Below the pieces are notes generated by a model that was given only the letters and a program-made list of their open reading frames with translations, did not search any database and was not told the DNA's origin. Both the position numbers and the translations under genes were made by a program. 64,000 nucleotides of DNA from Aquimarina spinulae (GTDB taxonomy: Bacteria > Bacteroidota > Bacteroidia > Flavobacteriales > Flavobacteriaceae): positions 124,001-188,000 of the forward strand of contig NZ_CALSBP010000002.1 in the NCBI RefSeq assembly GCF_943373825.1, written 5' to 3'. Every line of letters starts with the position of its first letter. Position 1 is the first letter of the stretch. Below are positions 17,641-25,766 of the stretch, one piece after another.

Positions 17641-18075
17641 TGTTTTATATTTTGTTGTTTAACACTATATAATAATAACAAACTGGTTCATATGCTAATA
17701 CTGCATATACACTCTTATATTCCTTAAGAGGTGCTATAATTGGTCATATCCATTGTTTTTAGATCTGAAAAAGAATCAGATCCTATACACATGGTATAGA
17801 TGTTATATACGAGGTAAAAAGATGACTTAAAAAGCATTTGCATCACCCTTACTAAGAAAAAAGTAAATGTAGTCATAAGTAGAATAATTTAATTAATATC
17901 TAAAAATTAGCTCATTAACTTAACCATGCGATTGGGTACATGATTAGTAGTATTTACATTATGACAATGGTAATTTGATGATATCGTATACTTAAAAAAG
18001 ACGTATCTAATAGTTGGGGTAGGCACTACTGTCTTTAATAACTAAACTATTTTACATCCAGGTTTCTGTTAAGTT

Positions 18076-18155
18076 TTTTTTAACATTATAAATGTATGTA
18101 TAAAACTTTGATTAAGAGCAATTTAAACCCTCAAAATAATTGTGGTAAAACCGTA
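18076..18155 (-). promoter_or_regulatory. Conserved 80-bp upstream block, copy 2 (two dyads)
   Basis: Ungapped match to 13681-13760. It carries the same ACATT-ATA-AATGT dyad and the site TGTGGT-AAA-ACCGTA at 18141-18155. The distance from this block to the hairpin element (about 440 bp from block edge to stem) nearly equals that of copy 1, even though the DNA between is not conserved. It could be a distal operator or promoter of the sulfatase transcript. Confidence 0.5.
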
Positions 18156-18243
18156 TATCATATATTTATATGCCTGAATACAAGTAAAATCCAAAAAAAT
18201 AAAAGAGGTAGATATTTATAAATAGTTATTTTTATTTAATGTG

Positions 18244-18270
18244 GATTCCGGATCAAGTCCGGAATGACAG
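18244..18270. repeat. Short palindromic intergenic repeat
   Basis: TTCCGGA-tcaag-TCCGGAA forms a perfect 7-bp hairpin followed by ATGACAG. Sequences of this form are dispersed intergenic repeats in many bacterial genomes. Only one copy is visible here. Confidence 0.5.
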
Positions 18271-18493
18271 AGTGAATTTGTACGAAACGTAATGAGATGC
18301 CAGCCAAACACGAATAATCCTTAATAATCAAAAAAGGTCTCGATAGCTTTGTATCGAAAACAAGCATTTCAATGCTAAAAACCTATTCTCGATACAAATT
18401 TTACTCATTCTAATCGTAAAATTCACTCGAATTGACAGTTTTTATACCCCCTGAAATATTAATCGACCGGACCCTGAAAAATACCTTATAAAA

Positions 18494-18535
18494 AAAAGGC
18501 TTAATTCTAAGTAAAAACAAAGAATTAAGCCTTTT
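18494..18535 (-). terminator. Terminator of the two-component operon
   Basis: AAAAGGCTTAATTCT (18494-18508) pairs with AGAATTAAGCCTTTT (18521-18535), a perfect 15-bp stem, 18 bp beyond the response-regulator stop. Confidence 0.85.
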
Positions 18536-18553
18536 CTATATCGTATTTGTTCT

Positions 18554-19225
18554 TTATATAAATCCTCTTTTTCTAGCTTCTTCTAATAACATTTGATCAT
18601 CTGCTTTGGCAATAGAAAACATTTCTTTGATCTGGTTCTTTCTTTTCTCGATTGCACTTAATGATAAGCTTACATAATTAGGTAAATTCTTGGTCTTAAC
18701 ACCACGAGATAAATGATATAAGATCTTTAGGTTTTTCTCATCTAAAGAAAATTTATTTGTCATCATTTTTCTAAAATGATCATTTACTGTAGCGCTATAA
18801 TACGCTTTACCTTTTAAGATATTATTAAATGCTAATAATAATTCGCTAGAAGTAAGATCACTCTTGATTAAGAATCCTGCCGGATTAATATTCTTAAGGA
18901 TATTATGTATTCTATGATCTTCTCTATGCATGGTTAAGATAATGATCTTTGATTTTGGCAACAGCTCTTTTGCATGCTTTGCCAAATCCTCACCAGAGGT
19001 AATCGATCCATCTGAAGAAGGAGGTAATTTAATATCAACAAAAAGCATATCATAAGGAACCGTCTCTGAAGATTTTACGATACTGGCATATGCATCATCA
19101 CAATTAGAGGCGATGTCAATCTTAATTTGATATTCTTTTTGATTTTCTCCTAATAAGGTATTCTTATACCCTTCGATAATCATAGGATGATCATCAATCA
19201 TAAGAACTTTTAGCTTTTTCTTCAT
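18554..19225 (-). CDS. LuxR/NarL-type response regulator
   Basis: The 223 residues have an N-terminal receiver (acidic pair D11-D12, phosphoacceptor D64 in FVDIKLP, T98, K121) and a C-terminal helix-turn-helix of LuxR/GerE type (about 160-205, LSRGVKTKNLPNYVSLSLSAIE). The HTH is somewhat divergent from the usual GxTNKEIA sequence. The gene follows the TPR histidine kinase gene by 89 bp on the same strand, so that kinase is the expected phosphodonor. Targets are unknown; the conserved operators before the sulfatase, the surface-protein operon and the LytTR gene are candidates by proximity only. Confidence 0.88.
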   Translation of the reverse strand: MKKKLKVLMIDDHPMIIEGYKNTLLGENQKEYQIKIDIASNCDDAYASIVKSSETVPYDMLFVDIKLPPSSDGSITSGEDLAKHAKELLPKSKIIILTMHREDHRIHNILKNINPAGFLIKSDLTSSELLLAFNNILKGKAYYSATVNDHFRKMMTNKFSLDEKNLKILYHLSRGVKTKNLPNYVSLSLSAIEKRKNQIKEMFSIAKADDQMLLEEARKRGFI

Positions 19226-19314
19226 CTTAAAATTTGTTGTTTTTTAGGTTTTAAAATTTTCACCCCTTGCTATTTAAACTTAATAATACGTAAAATAGTA
19301 TGAGCATAGATTAT

Positions 19315-21396
19315 TTAGTACACTTCTTCAACTATGGCTTCTATGGGTACGCGTACCGATACTGTAGTACCAGAGCCTTCGTTGCTTAGAAATTGAACTT
19401 CTCCATTCATCTGACTAACTCTTGATGTAATGTTTTTTAAACCAATTCCTTTTTTAACCTTATTTGCTTTAAATCCTATTCCATCATCTAAAATAGTAAG
19501 ATTTATGGTACTATCCACATATTCGAAATTAATTTTTATATGATCTGCATGAGCATGTTTAAAGATATTCTGCATAGACTCTTGTAAAATCCTAAAAAAG
19601 TTTACCTTTTTCTGGTCGTCTATACCCTCCCAATCGATATCCTCGTCATTATTAAACTCAAACTCTATATTATGTACTTCGCACAGGTCCTTGATCAGGT
19701 TTTCTACGGCATCGATATAGGCCACATCAGACGGTAAAGTCTCTGCACCAAGATCATGAGAGATTAATCGTATTTCTTTTTCTATGGCTTTAAGCTCGTC
19801 TATATATTTATTTCTGGTTTCTGTAAAACCATCGTTGGCACGCTGGTTGATCCCATCGAGACTTAGTCGTACCCCAAACAACCTACCCAGTACCCCATCG
19901 TGCAACTCCTCGGACATACGTTGCTGCTCTAGCTGTCTACCTTCTTCTAGTTTGATTTGTTGATTAAGTAGTAATCGATAAATCTCTTCGTTAGATTCTT
20001 GCTGGGTTTGCGCAAATAGCAGTTCTTTATTGCTCTGTTGCTGTCTAAAGATAATATACCCCAATAAAAATAAGGCGGTTAGCCCTAATATGGCAATGAT
20101 TAAGATTTGATTTTCTCTACTAATCTGCTGGTTTTCTTCTACAATCTCATCGGTTTCAAATTGAATACGGGCAAATTTATCTCTAAACAAACGTTCTTCT
20201 TTTATCAAACTATCGTTAAGCTTTATATATGTATTTGCGTAATTTAACCCTTCTTTACTATCCGAAACTTCTGACAGTACCTTATATGCTTTAAGCAACT
20301 CTTCATTATTTTGTAATTCCAAAGATATATTTCTAGACTGATCGGCATACATTTTGGCAATACTATCCTCAGCAATTGATTGATAATATTCTGCCAGATG
20401 TAAGGTATTGGTAGCAATACCAAATTTATCATCAATACTATCTCTAATTTTTAATGACTTGTAGAAAAGATCGGGAATATCTTCTGCATCCTTAGATAAA
20501 AATTTAACATATCCTAAATTATCAAGTAATAGAGAATGTCGTTTAGGATTTTTATTTAAAAATTCTATGTAAGACAACCCCTTATGATAATATTCTTTTG
20601 CCTTATCATATTTTTGTTGAGATTTATATACCGTACCTATATTATTAAAGGATAATACTGTTTGTAGTACCTCTTTATTTGTTCCTTTAGCATATTCAAT
20701 TGCTTTTAAATGGTATTCTACTGACTCCTGATATCGTTCCAAATATTTTGCTAGTATCCCTAAATTGGTATAACATAAAGGTAGGTATTGGAAATTTTCA
20801 GATAACTCAAACTTTTTAATAGCCTTAATAGTTGTAGCTTCACTCTCATTATAATCTTTAGTTCGTTGTTGTATTCTAGCGATATCAATTAATGCTTTTC
20901 CATGATCAAACGCATAATCTTTAGATTTATATTTTTGATGATCTAACGAAGAATAAATTTTATCTGCTTCGTGAAAATTCTTGAAAGCAACATCCAATTT
21001 AGAACTTCTATAATAAAGCCCTACAAAAAAATAGGATCTAGCCAAATTTAAAGAATCTCCTATCAAAACAGATAATTTTAAAGCTTTTTCATTCATCTCC
21101 TTATAACTATCATAATCTTTAAGATTATAATATTGAATCGAAATTTCTTGAATCTTTTTTATTTTAAATGAGTTATCCTCTAGAGTAGAATAAATGGTAT
21201 ATGCTTTTTCTAAATTCTGTTTACGTTCTTCAATAGGCATTTTCTTGTCCTTTGCCTTTTTTATATAACTATCTACAAGATCAGATTTCAATTTATTACT
21301 TTCGACAGTTTTATCAGGTTGGTTACAGCTAACACACAAGATTAAACAGCAAAGAGAAATCGATTTTAGAAAAAATCGTAACATTCTATGAATCAT
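19315..21396 (-). CDS. TPR-containing membrane histidine kinase
   Basis: The 693 residues start with a hydrophobic leader ending in LILCVSC24, an imperfect lipobox. A long series of tetratricopeptide repeats (about 40-400) follows, then one membrane helix (about 428-447, ILIIAILGLTALFLLGY) and a short coiled-coil linker. The HisKA_3 dimerisation domain has phosphoacceptor H499 in ELHDGVLGRLF. The HATPase domain has NIFKHAHA, DDGIGF and GIGLKNI. The likely topology is a periplasmic TPR sensor and a cytoplasmic kinase. It is paired with the LuxR-type regulator downstream. TPR/HisKA_3 kinases are abundant in Flavobacteriia, and their signals are mostly unknown. Confidence 0.9.
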   Translation of the reverse strand: MIHRMLRFFLKSISLCCLILCVSCNQPDKTVESNKLKSDLVDSYIKKAKDKKMPIEERKQNLEKAYTIYSTLEDNSFKIKKIQEISIQYYNLKDYDSYKEMNEKALKLSVLIGDSLNLARSYFFVGLYYRSSKLDVAFKNFHEADKIYSSLDHQKYKSKDYAFDHGKALIDIARIQQRTKDYNESEATTIKAIKKFELSENFQYLPLCYTNLGILAKYLERYQESVEYHLKAIEYAKGTNKEVLQTVLSFNNIGTVYKSQQKYDKAKEYYHKGLSYIEFLNKNPKRHSLLLDNLGYVKFLSKDAEDIPDLFYKSLKIRDSIDDKFGIATNTLHLAEYYQSIAEDSIAKMYADQSRNISLELQNNEELLKAYKVLSEVSDSKEGLNYANTYIKLNDSLIKEERLFRDKFARIQFETDEIVEENQQISRENQILIIAILGLTALFLLGYIIFRQQQSNKELLFAQTQQESNEEIYRLLLNQQIKLEEGRQLEQQRMSEELHDGVLGRLFGVRLSLDGINQRANDGFTETRNKYIDELKAIEKEIRLISHDLGAETLPSDVAYIDAVENLIKDLCEVHNIEFEFNNDEDIDWEGIDDQKKVNFFRILQESMQNIFKHAHADHIKINFEYVDSTINLTILDDGIGFKANKVKKGIGLKNITSRVSQMNGEVQFLSNEGSGTTVSVRVPIEAIVEEVY

Positions 21397-21445
21397 TTTA
21401 TTTCAATTTAACAAAATCTAATAAAGAAAAAAAGTAAAAAAACAA

Positions 21446-21479
21446 AAAACAAGCCTTAATTAAGATTAAGACTTGTTTT
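21446..21479 (-). terminator. Terminator after the small lipoprotein genes
   Basis: AAAACAAG plus CTTAAT pairs with ATTAAG plus CTTGTTTT across one mismatch, with loop taag. It lies 24 bp past the stop of the small lipoprotein gene at 21503. Confidence 0.75.
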
Positions 21480-21502
21480 ATCATAATATTTATTTTAGTA
21501 TA

Positions 21503-21655
21503 TCATTCATTACCAGGAGATGTCTCATCTGCTCCATCTTCACCAAAAGTATCAACTTCTTCAAAGCCAACTTCATCATTTAGAGTATCTGTTTCACATG
21601 ACATAAACATTGTAGTTAGGAATAATATAGCGAATATAGTTTTTATAGTTTTCAT
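21503..21655 (-). CDS. Small lipoprotein, 50 residues (tandem paralog A)
   Basis: An ATG at 21655 opens a 50-codon gene. It encodes a lipoprotein signal peptide (MKTIKTIFAILFLTTMFMSC, Cys 20 in FMSC) and a 30-residue acidic tail that contains GEDGADETSP. It is a clear paralog of the gene at 21705-21860: leader and tail motif are nearly identical, and both starts follow the same AACATT context. A terminator follows. Conservation of two copies supports a real gene. I recognise no family; a role as a surface peptide or ligand is speculation. Confidence 0.75.
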   Translation of the reverse strand: MKTIKTIFAILFLTTMFMSCETDTLNDEVGFEEVDTFGEDGADETSPGNE

Positions 21656-21704
21656 AATGTTAGTTTTTGGTTATCAGATATATATTATAATATTTCTTTA
21701 TTTT

Positions 21705-21860
21705 TTATCCTTGTAATTCTGGACTTGTTTCATCCGCTCCATCTTCTCCAATTGTTTCAACATCTTCAATTCCAACTTCATCATTTACGGCATCAGCTTC
21801 ACAAGCGATAAACATAGTACTTAAGAATAGTATAGCGAATATAGTTTTTACAGTTTTCAT
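21705..21860 (-). CDS. Small lipoprotein, 51 residues (tandem paralog B)
   Basis: A 51-codon gene with the lipoprotein leader MKTVKTIFAILFLSTMFIAC (Cys 20) and an acidic tail with GEDGADETSP near the end. It lies 49 bp upstream of its paralog on the same strand and resembles it in both leader and tail, so a recent tandem duplication is likely. Both lie just upstream of the TPR histidine kinase gene, which itself has a lipoprotein-like N-terminus. Function unknown. Confidence 0.75.
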   Translation of the reverse strand: MKTVKTIFAILFLSTMFIACEADAVNDEVGIEDVETIGEDGADETSPELQG

Positions 21861-22211
21861 AATGTTAGTTTTTTTAGTTTAAATTTACTTTTCAAAAGAC
21901 ATATAGTCTTTAACGGGGTATGTTTGTTTTTATTTAATTTGGGTTGTCGTTGCGCATACGACGTTTATTTTTTAGAGTACTCTTTTTATATACATTTTTA
22001 ATGATGTGTATCTCTAATTGTACACTACAAATGTAGCTCGATATCCCCCTCGCGCCTAATATATTAAGGTGTGTTTAGTAACTGGTGCCCTATGAGATGT
22101 ACATGAACCGATTATACGGGTAAATGAACCTATTTTTAATTTCACACTTTTTTGTAGGAAACGCAGTACTAACAGTTTTGTAATACAAATACTGGCTTTA
22201 TCGCATAAAAA

Positions 22212-22239
22212 AACCGATAAATCCTACAATTTATCGGTT
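22212..22239 (-). terminator. Hairpin terminator downstream of the LytTR gene
   Basis: AACCGATAAAT (22212-22222) pairs perfectly with ATTTATCGGTT (22229-22239) around a 6-nt loop. A run of A precedes it on the plus strand, giving a U-run on the minus strand. It is about 190 bp past the LytTR stop, on the far side of the inverted-repeat element, which may have inserted between gene and terminator. Confidence 0.7.
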
Positions 22240-22268
22240 GAGATATATACGAATCCAATCTATTTTAT

Positions 22269-22430
22269 GAACTCATCTTGAGTAGTGGTTTTAAGCCGAA
22301 AAGTTTGGCTTTTGTGCCGTAATGAAGTTATTATTTTTTCAGCATAGCCTTAGCTACGTTGAAAAAAAATAGCAAAATTAGAGTGCAAAATGTGAATTTT
22401 GTAGGCAAAAGCATTACTCAAGATGAGTTC
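22269..22430. mobile_element. MITE-like inverted-repeat element, 162 bp
   Basis: Terminal inverted repeats GAACTCATCTTGAGTA (22269-22284) and TACTCAAGATGAGTTC (22415-22430) are perfect over 16 bp and extend imperfectly inward. The interior contains another near-palindrome (ttttttcagcatagcc / ctacgttgaaaaaa). There is no coding capacity. The right end overlaps the first base of the LytTR stop codon, so the element abuts or supplies the gene end. Non-autonomous elements of this kind are typical of flavobacterial intergenic DNA; mobility is inferred from structure only. Confidence 0.65.
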
Positions 22431-23167
22431 TATATATAGATCAAACTTTTCTTTGCTAAGGAATCTTTAATTTCTTCTACATTGTTTTTATACGACTTAG
22501 AGAAGGGGATTAAATCATCTGTATTTTTGATGGCGCATTTTGCTTTTCCGAAATGTATTCTCGATACATAATCGGTATTAATAATATAACTGTTATGTAT
22601 ACGCACAAAATGATCTGGCAACAGGTTCTGAAAATGTTTTAAGGTCTTAAAAGCTTCTACCTTAGTACCATTACTCATTATAAAATCTGTGGTATTATTA
22701 TCTGCTTTTAGGTATAATATCTCATCTACATCTACAAATCGATAGTCTCCATAAGACTTAAAACATAGGGTATTATCACCACTCTGGCCAAAGTCTTTTT
22801 CGAACCTCATTAAGGTTCTGTTTATCTGCCCTTTGCTAAAGGGTTTAAGGATATAATCCATAATTCTGTTACGTATGCCTTCTATAGCATAATCTGATGT
22901 TTTGGTGATTACAATAAACTCTGGTAACCGCGACATATACTTAGAAAGCTCGGTCATTAAAGAATACTTTGTTGTTACGGTATCTATTCCTGGCACTTCT
23001 GGCTCTAAAAAAACAAGTCTGGGTCTTCTCTCTAAAATTAAATCCAATGCATCCTGCTCGTCTTTTGCTATTCCTGTACAGATATAATCTGGCTGCTCTT
23101 CTAGAGAGATTTGGATAGAATCTGCAATTTTCTGATCATTATCAATGATTACATAAGGATATTTCAT
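22430..23167 (-). CDS. LytTR-family response regulator with atypical receiver
   Basis: The 245 residues comprise a receiver-like domain (about 1-120) and a LytTR DNA-binding domain (about 140-240, with FVRIHNSYIIN). The receiver keeps acidic residues D9 and D11 and the KPF motif, but the usual phosphoacceptor Asp is Glu55 (VFLEPEVPG instead of VFLDIEMPG). It may thus be constitutively active or phosphorylation-independent. There is no histidine kinase directly beside it. The promoter carries an overlapping palindromic site (23252-23278) that also occurs before the surface-protein operon and the sulfatase, so autoregulation and a shared regulon are possible. The C-terminus is bordered by a MITE-like element. 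Confidence 0.9.
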   Translation of the reverse strand: MKYPYVIIDNDQKIADSIQISLEEQPDYICTGIAKDEQDALDLILERRPRLVFLEPEVPGIDTVTTKYSLMTELSKYMSRLPEFIVITKTSDYAIEGIRNRIMDYILKPFSKGQINRTLMRFEKDFGQSGDNTLCFKSYGDYRFVDVDEILYLKADNNTTDFIMSNGTKVEAFKTLKHFQNLLPDHFVRIHNSYIINTDYVSRIHFGKAKCAIKNTDDLIPFSKSYKNNVEEIKDSLAKKSLIYI

Positions 23168-23251
23168 AGGGTATGAGTTAAAAAATTTGTGTTGGTTAAT
23201 ATATGCTGAATTATTCTACTTACAAGATAGGGTATTTACACTTTTTTTGTA

Positions 23252-23278
23252 TACGGTAAAACCGTAATAAAATTACGG
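23252..23278. promoter_or_regulatory. Overlapping palindromic operator before the LytTR gene
   Basis: TACGGT-AAA-ACCGTA (23252-23266) is a perfect 6-bp dyad and overlaps a second dyad CCGTAAT-AAA-ATTACGG (23262-23278). It lies 85-111 bp upstream of the LytTR start, just upstream of a possible -7 element (TATCTTGT on the minus strand). The same site with one arm mismatch is at 13746-13760 and at 18141-18155. Confidence 0.55.
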
Positions 23279-24015
23279 AAGCCCTTTGGTGTCAAGGGGT
23301 TACATAATGTTCTTTATCGATATATAAACGCTTTTTATCGGATAAAATTGTAAATAAACTAAATGAAGGAATTTAACAATACACTTATGGATTTGTTAAA
23401 AAAAGCCAAAAACTACGTTTAGTAGTCAAAAAATTGCGATAAAACACCTTCGATTTGTGCTTTTTTTAAGAATACATCATCTAAATCTGTCTATTATTAA
23501 CTTCTGCTTATGATTTTAACACAAGGTTTTGGGATATAAAAAGGCATTAATTAGAGTGTAGCACTAAAGCTCGGCAATCGAATTAACGTATTATTTTAAT
23601 CCTTTTGATTTTAAGCATAAAATTAGCAGCTTTGATTGGTCCTTCTGTTCATTTTAGTTCACAAGGTTTTTATTTGATAATATTGAGTTCATGAATCTAC
23701 GATTTCTTTGCTTGCCCGGCAGCAAACAGAACCAAAAGAAAAGGCAACCAACCACATCATCTCGCCCACAACTTACGCTATGTCGTAAGGTATTTTTCAG
23801 TTACACTGAAAACCAGATTAGTTTTGCTAAAATCTTTCCAAGGTTTTATAGATGTTGCAAACCCAAAACAAATCTTATACTAGTGAAAAAGTTTTCAAAG
23901 CCCTGCTTTGGAACGTAAATACATTTCTCAGATAAATTTTTATTTAGGATTTCGAATTGATAGCTTTTCTTATATTAGATTTACATTACAATAAAATCAT
24001 ATATCAAATAAATCT
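23279..24015. other. Intergenic region, no supported gene
   Basis: About 740 bp of AT-rich DNA between divergent genes. The part around 23700-23920 looks like a decayed flavobacterial intergenic repeat (GCTTGCCCGGCAGC near its start). A 75-codon plus-strand frame there has low-complexity, basic, unfamily-like composition and is not called. I see no other element. Confidence 0.55.
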
Positions 24016-24693
24016 ATGCAAAATATAGTCGTACTTACGGGAGCAGGAATTAGCGCAGAAAGCGGGATCAATACGTTTAGAGATGCCAATGGTTTATGGG
24101 AAGGACATGATGTTATGGAGGTAGCTTCTCCGCAAGGGTGGAGAAACAATCCAGAATTGGTTCTCGATTTTTATAATAAAAGACGTAGCCAACTACATAC
24201 AGTAACTCCTAACAAAGCGCATCTTGATCTGGTAGCTTTGGAAAAGAAATTTAACGTTTCTATCATTACTCAAAATGTAGATGACCTGCATGAAAGAGCA
24301 GGAAGTAATAATGTGATACATCTGCATGGCGAATTACTAAAAGTGCGAAGTCAGTTCGATGAGCAATTGGTACTCGACTGGAAACACGACCTGGTTCTCG
24401 GGGATCATTGCGAGCATAATTCGCAACTACGACCTCATATCGTATGGTTTGGCGAAGCAGTACCTATGATGGATCGAGCTATAAATATTACAGAACGGGC
24501 AGATATTCTTATGATTATTGGTACCTCTATGCAGGTATACCCTGCTGCCGGACTACTACAATATGCCAAGTATAAAACTCCTGTTTATTTTATCGATCCC
24601 AATCCGGCAATTTCCCCTACAGAGCATCTTACCATACTAGCAGAGAAAGCTACTACGGGAGTGACTAAAGTGGTGAATGAGTTGTTAGGGTGA
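24016..24693 (+). CDS. cobB: Sir2-family NAD-dependent protein deacylase
   Basis: The 225 residues have the sirtuin motifs GAGISAESGI (9-18), FRD (21-23), TQNVDDLH (85-92) and the catalytic His104 in HLHGE. Y53 and R56 (YNKR) match the Tyr-x-x-Arg pair that class III sirtuins such as SIRT5 and bacterial CobB use to bind succinyl- or malonyl-lysine, so desuccinylase activity is likely in addition to deacetylation. The four zinc-binding Cys of the family are not present; only C132 remains in that region. The gene is monocistronic and followed by a strong hairpin. Confidence 0.92.
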   Translation: MQNIVVLTGAGISAESGINTFRDANGLWEGHDVMEVASPQGWRNNPELVLDFYNKRRSQLHTVTPNKAHLDLVALEKKFNVSIITQNVDDLHERAGSNNVIHLHGELLKVRSQFDEQLVLDWKHDLVLGDHCEHNSQLRPHIVWFGEAVPMMDRAINITERADILMIIGTSMQVYPAAGLLQYAKYKTPVYFIDPNPAISPTEHLTILAEKATTGVTKVVNELLG

Positions 24694-24726
24694 TCATTAA
24701 TTAAGGTATTATATATGGAAACAAGC

Positions 24727-24759
24727 AGACCTCACAGGTTTTAAAAACCTGTGAGGTCT
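24727..24759 (+). terminator. Strong terminator-like hairpin after cobB
   Basis: AGACCTCACAGGTTTT pairs perfectly with AAAACCTGTGAGGTCT around a single central A, and TTGTTTT follows. The sequence resembles a dispersed flavobacterial repeat, so it may be a repeat that serves as terminator. Confidence 0.7.
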
Positions 24760-24774
24760 TGTTTTGTAGGTCTG

Positions 24775-24860
24775 AGTCCTTCGACAAACTCATGACAGGC
24801 CTATCGAAGACCAATAAAGCCGCTGTTTTTAATGCACTTCGACAGGCTTAGTGTGACATA
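24775..24860. repeat. Degenerate intergenic repeat (CTTCGACAGGCTTAGTGTGACA type)
   Basis: Contains two related stretches, CCTTCGACAAACTCATGACA and CTTCGACAGGCTTAGTGTGA. They resemble a dispersed repeat common in Bacteroidota intergenic DNA. No coding potential is seen. Confidence 0.4.
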
Positions 24861-24902
24861 GAGATAGTATTTCCTCCTAATTTAGGACACTGAGAATTCG
24901 GG

Positions 24903-25427
24903 TTAAATACTATCTACAACGGTAGAATCTGATACTTTTACAGGCAACGAATCTGTTACTTTTTTCTGTGGATCTTCTTCACCTTTGGTTATTGCTTTAC
25001 TGGTTTCTTTTGCCCAATTGATTAGTTTTTCTGCATCATTAGCTGGTAATTTACCATGCATCCAGGTATAGGATTCTAAAGGCATTTCTTTCTTCTCTAT
25101 CATTTCTATAAACTCTTCTAGCTTATGATCCTTTTGCTTATCGGTGTACGACTCCCAGTCAGAGACATTAAAATGCTCTTTTCCTTCTTTTATATGATAG
25201 GCCATCCAATGCGAAATGGGACTAACCTCCATATACCAGGGGTATCGTGTAACATTACTATGACAATCATAACATTGATTCTGCAAAATTGTTTTAACCT
25301 CTGCAGGAACCATGGTAGCTGCTTCGAACGTAGCAATACTATCGTAGCTTGCCTCGTTTTTAGTCGGTCGTAAAAACTGTGATATCAAAAAAATCAATAC
25401 GAGTAGAAAAAGAATTCTTTTTATCAT
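24903..25427 (-). CDS. Haem-binding domain protein (periplasmic, CxxCH)
   Basis: A 174-residue product from the ATG at 25427. An in-frame ATG at 25472 would add 15 residues before a perfectly good leader, so the shorter form is preferred. An N-terminal hydrophobic segment (MIKRILFLLVLIFLISQFL) serves as signal or anchor. The haem-binding domain carries C-Y-D-C-H and the downstream motif RYPWYMEVSPISHWMAYHI, typical of the Haem_bd family (PF14376). The acidic C-terminal tail is low complexity. The family is found with cytochromes and peroxidases in Bacteroidota; the exact role is unknown. It appears monocistronic. Confidence 0.82.
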   Translation of the reverse strand: MIKRILFLLVLIFLISQFLRPTKNEASYDSIATFEAATMVPAEVKTILQNQCYDCHSNVTRYPWYMEVSPISHWMAYHIKEGKEHFNVSDWESYTDKQKDHKLEEFIEMIEKKEMPLESYTWMHGKLPANDAEKLINWAKETSKAITKGEEDPQKKVTDSLPVKVSDSTVVDSI

Positions 25428-25686
25428 TTTAGTATACTTTAAGAAGACACTTACCAAAAACAAGTTCTCCATATGGATTCAACGTCAATAAGATGATAAT
25501 TGTCTGTTATAGAAGACATAACGGTTTTAACAAGTAATTATTATTAATTCGGGTTTACTGAAGATTAATCACCCTCATCACCCCAGGCTAGATTAGGGTT
25601 TCAATTTTAGAGTATTTAACTTACAGAATGCTGATCGCATTTGGAATCCATATTTTTATGTATTGAACTCATTTAAACTTTTTCGA

Positions 25687-25721
25687 TTTGCTAAAAAATT
25701 AAATAGGTTCGTTTATTTTTG
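25687..25721 (+). promoter_or_regulatory. Bacteroidota-type promoter for the HEAT-like gene
   Basis: A -33 TTTG at 25687-25690 and a -7 TATTTTTG (TAnnTTTG consensus) at 25714-25721, 23 bp apart. It overlaps a possible TTG start at 25719, so translation from the ATG at 25767 is more likely. Confidence 0.6.
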
Positions 25722-25766
25722 AAGTTGAAAAACCTGTACTTTTATCCTGAAGACATACCCTTATTT

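Larger units (their letters stand above)
17341..18553. other. Long intergenic region upstream of the sulfatase gene
   Basis: About 1.2 kb without a convincing gene. It holds the second copies of the hairpin element (17598-17640) and of the conserved block (18076-18155), an intergenic palindrome at 18244-18270, a degenerate repeat of the TCTCGATA type around 18335-18400, and the response-regulator terminator at 18494-18535. Confidence 0.6.

Noticed and set aside
23691..23918. 75-codon plus-strand frame
   Set aside because: Composition (many K, R, S, P, C with no hydrophobic core) looks like translated intergenic repeat, with no recognisable family.
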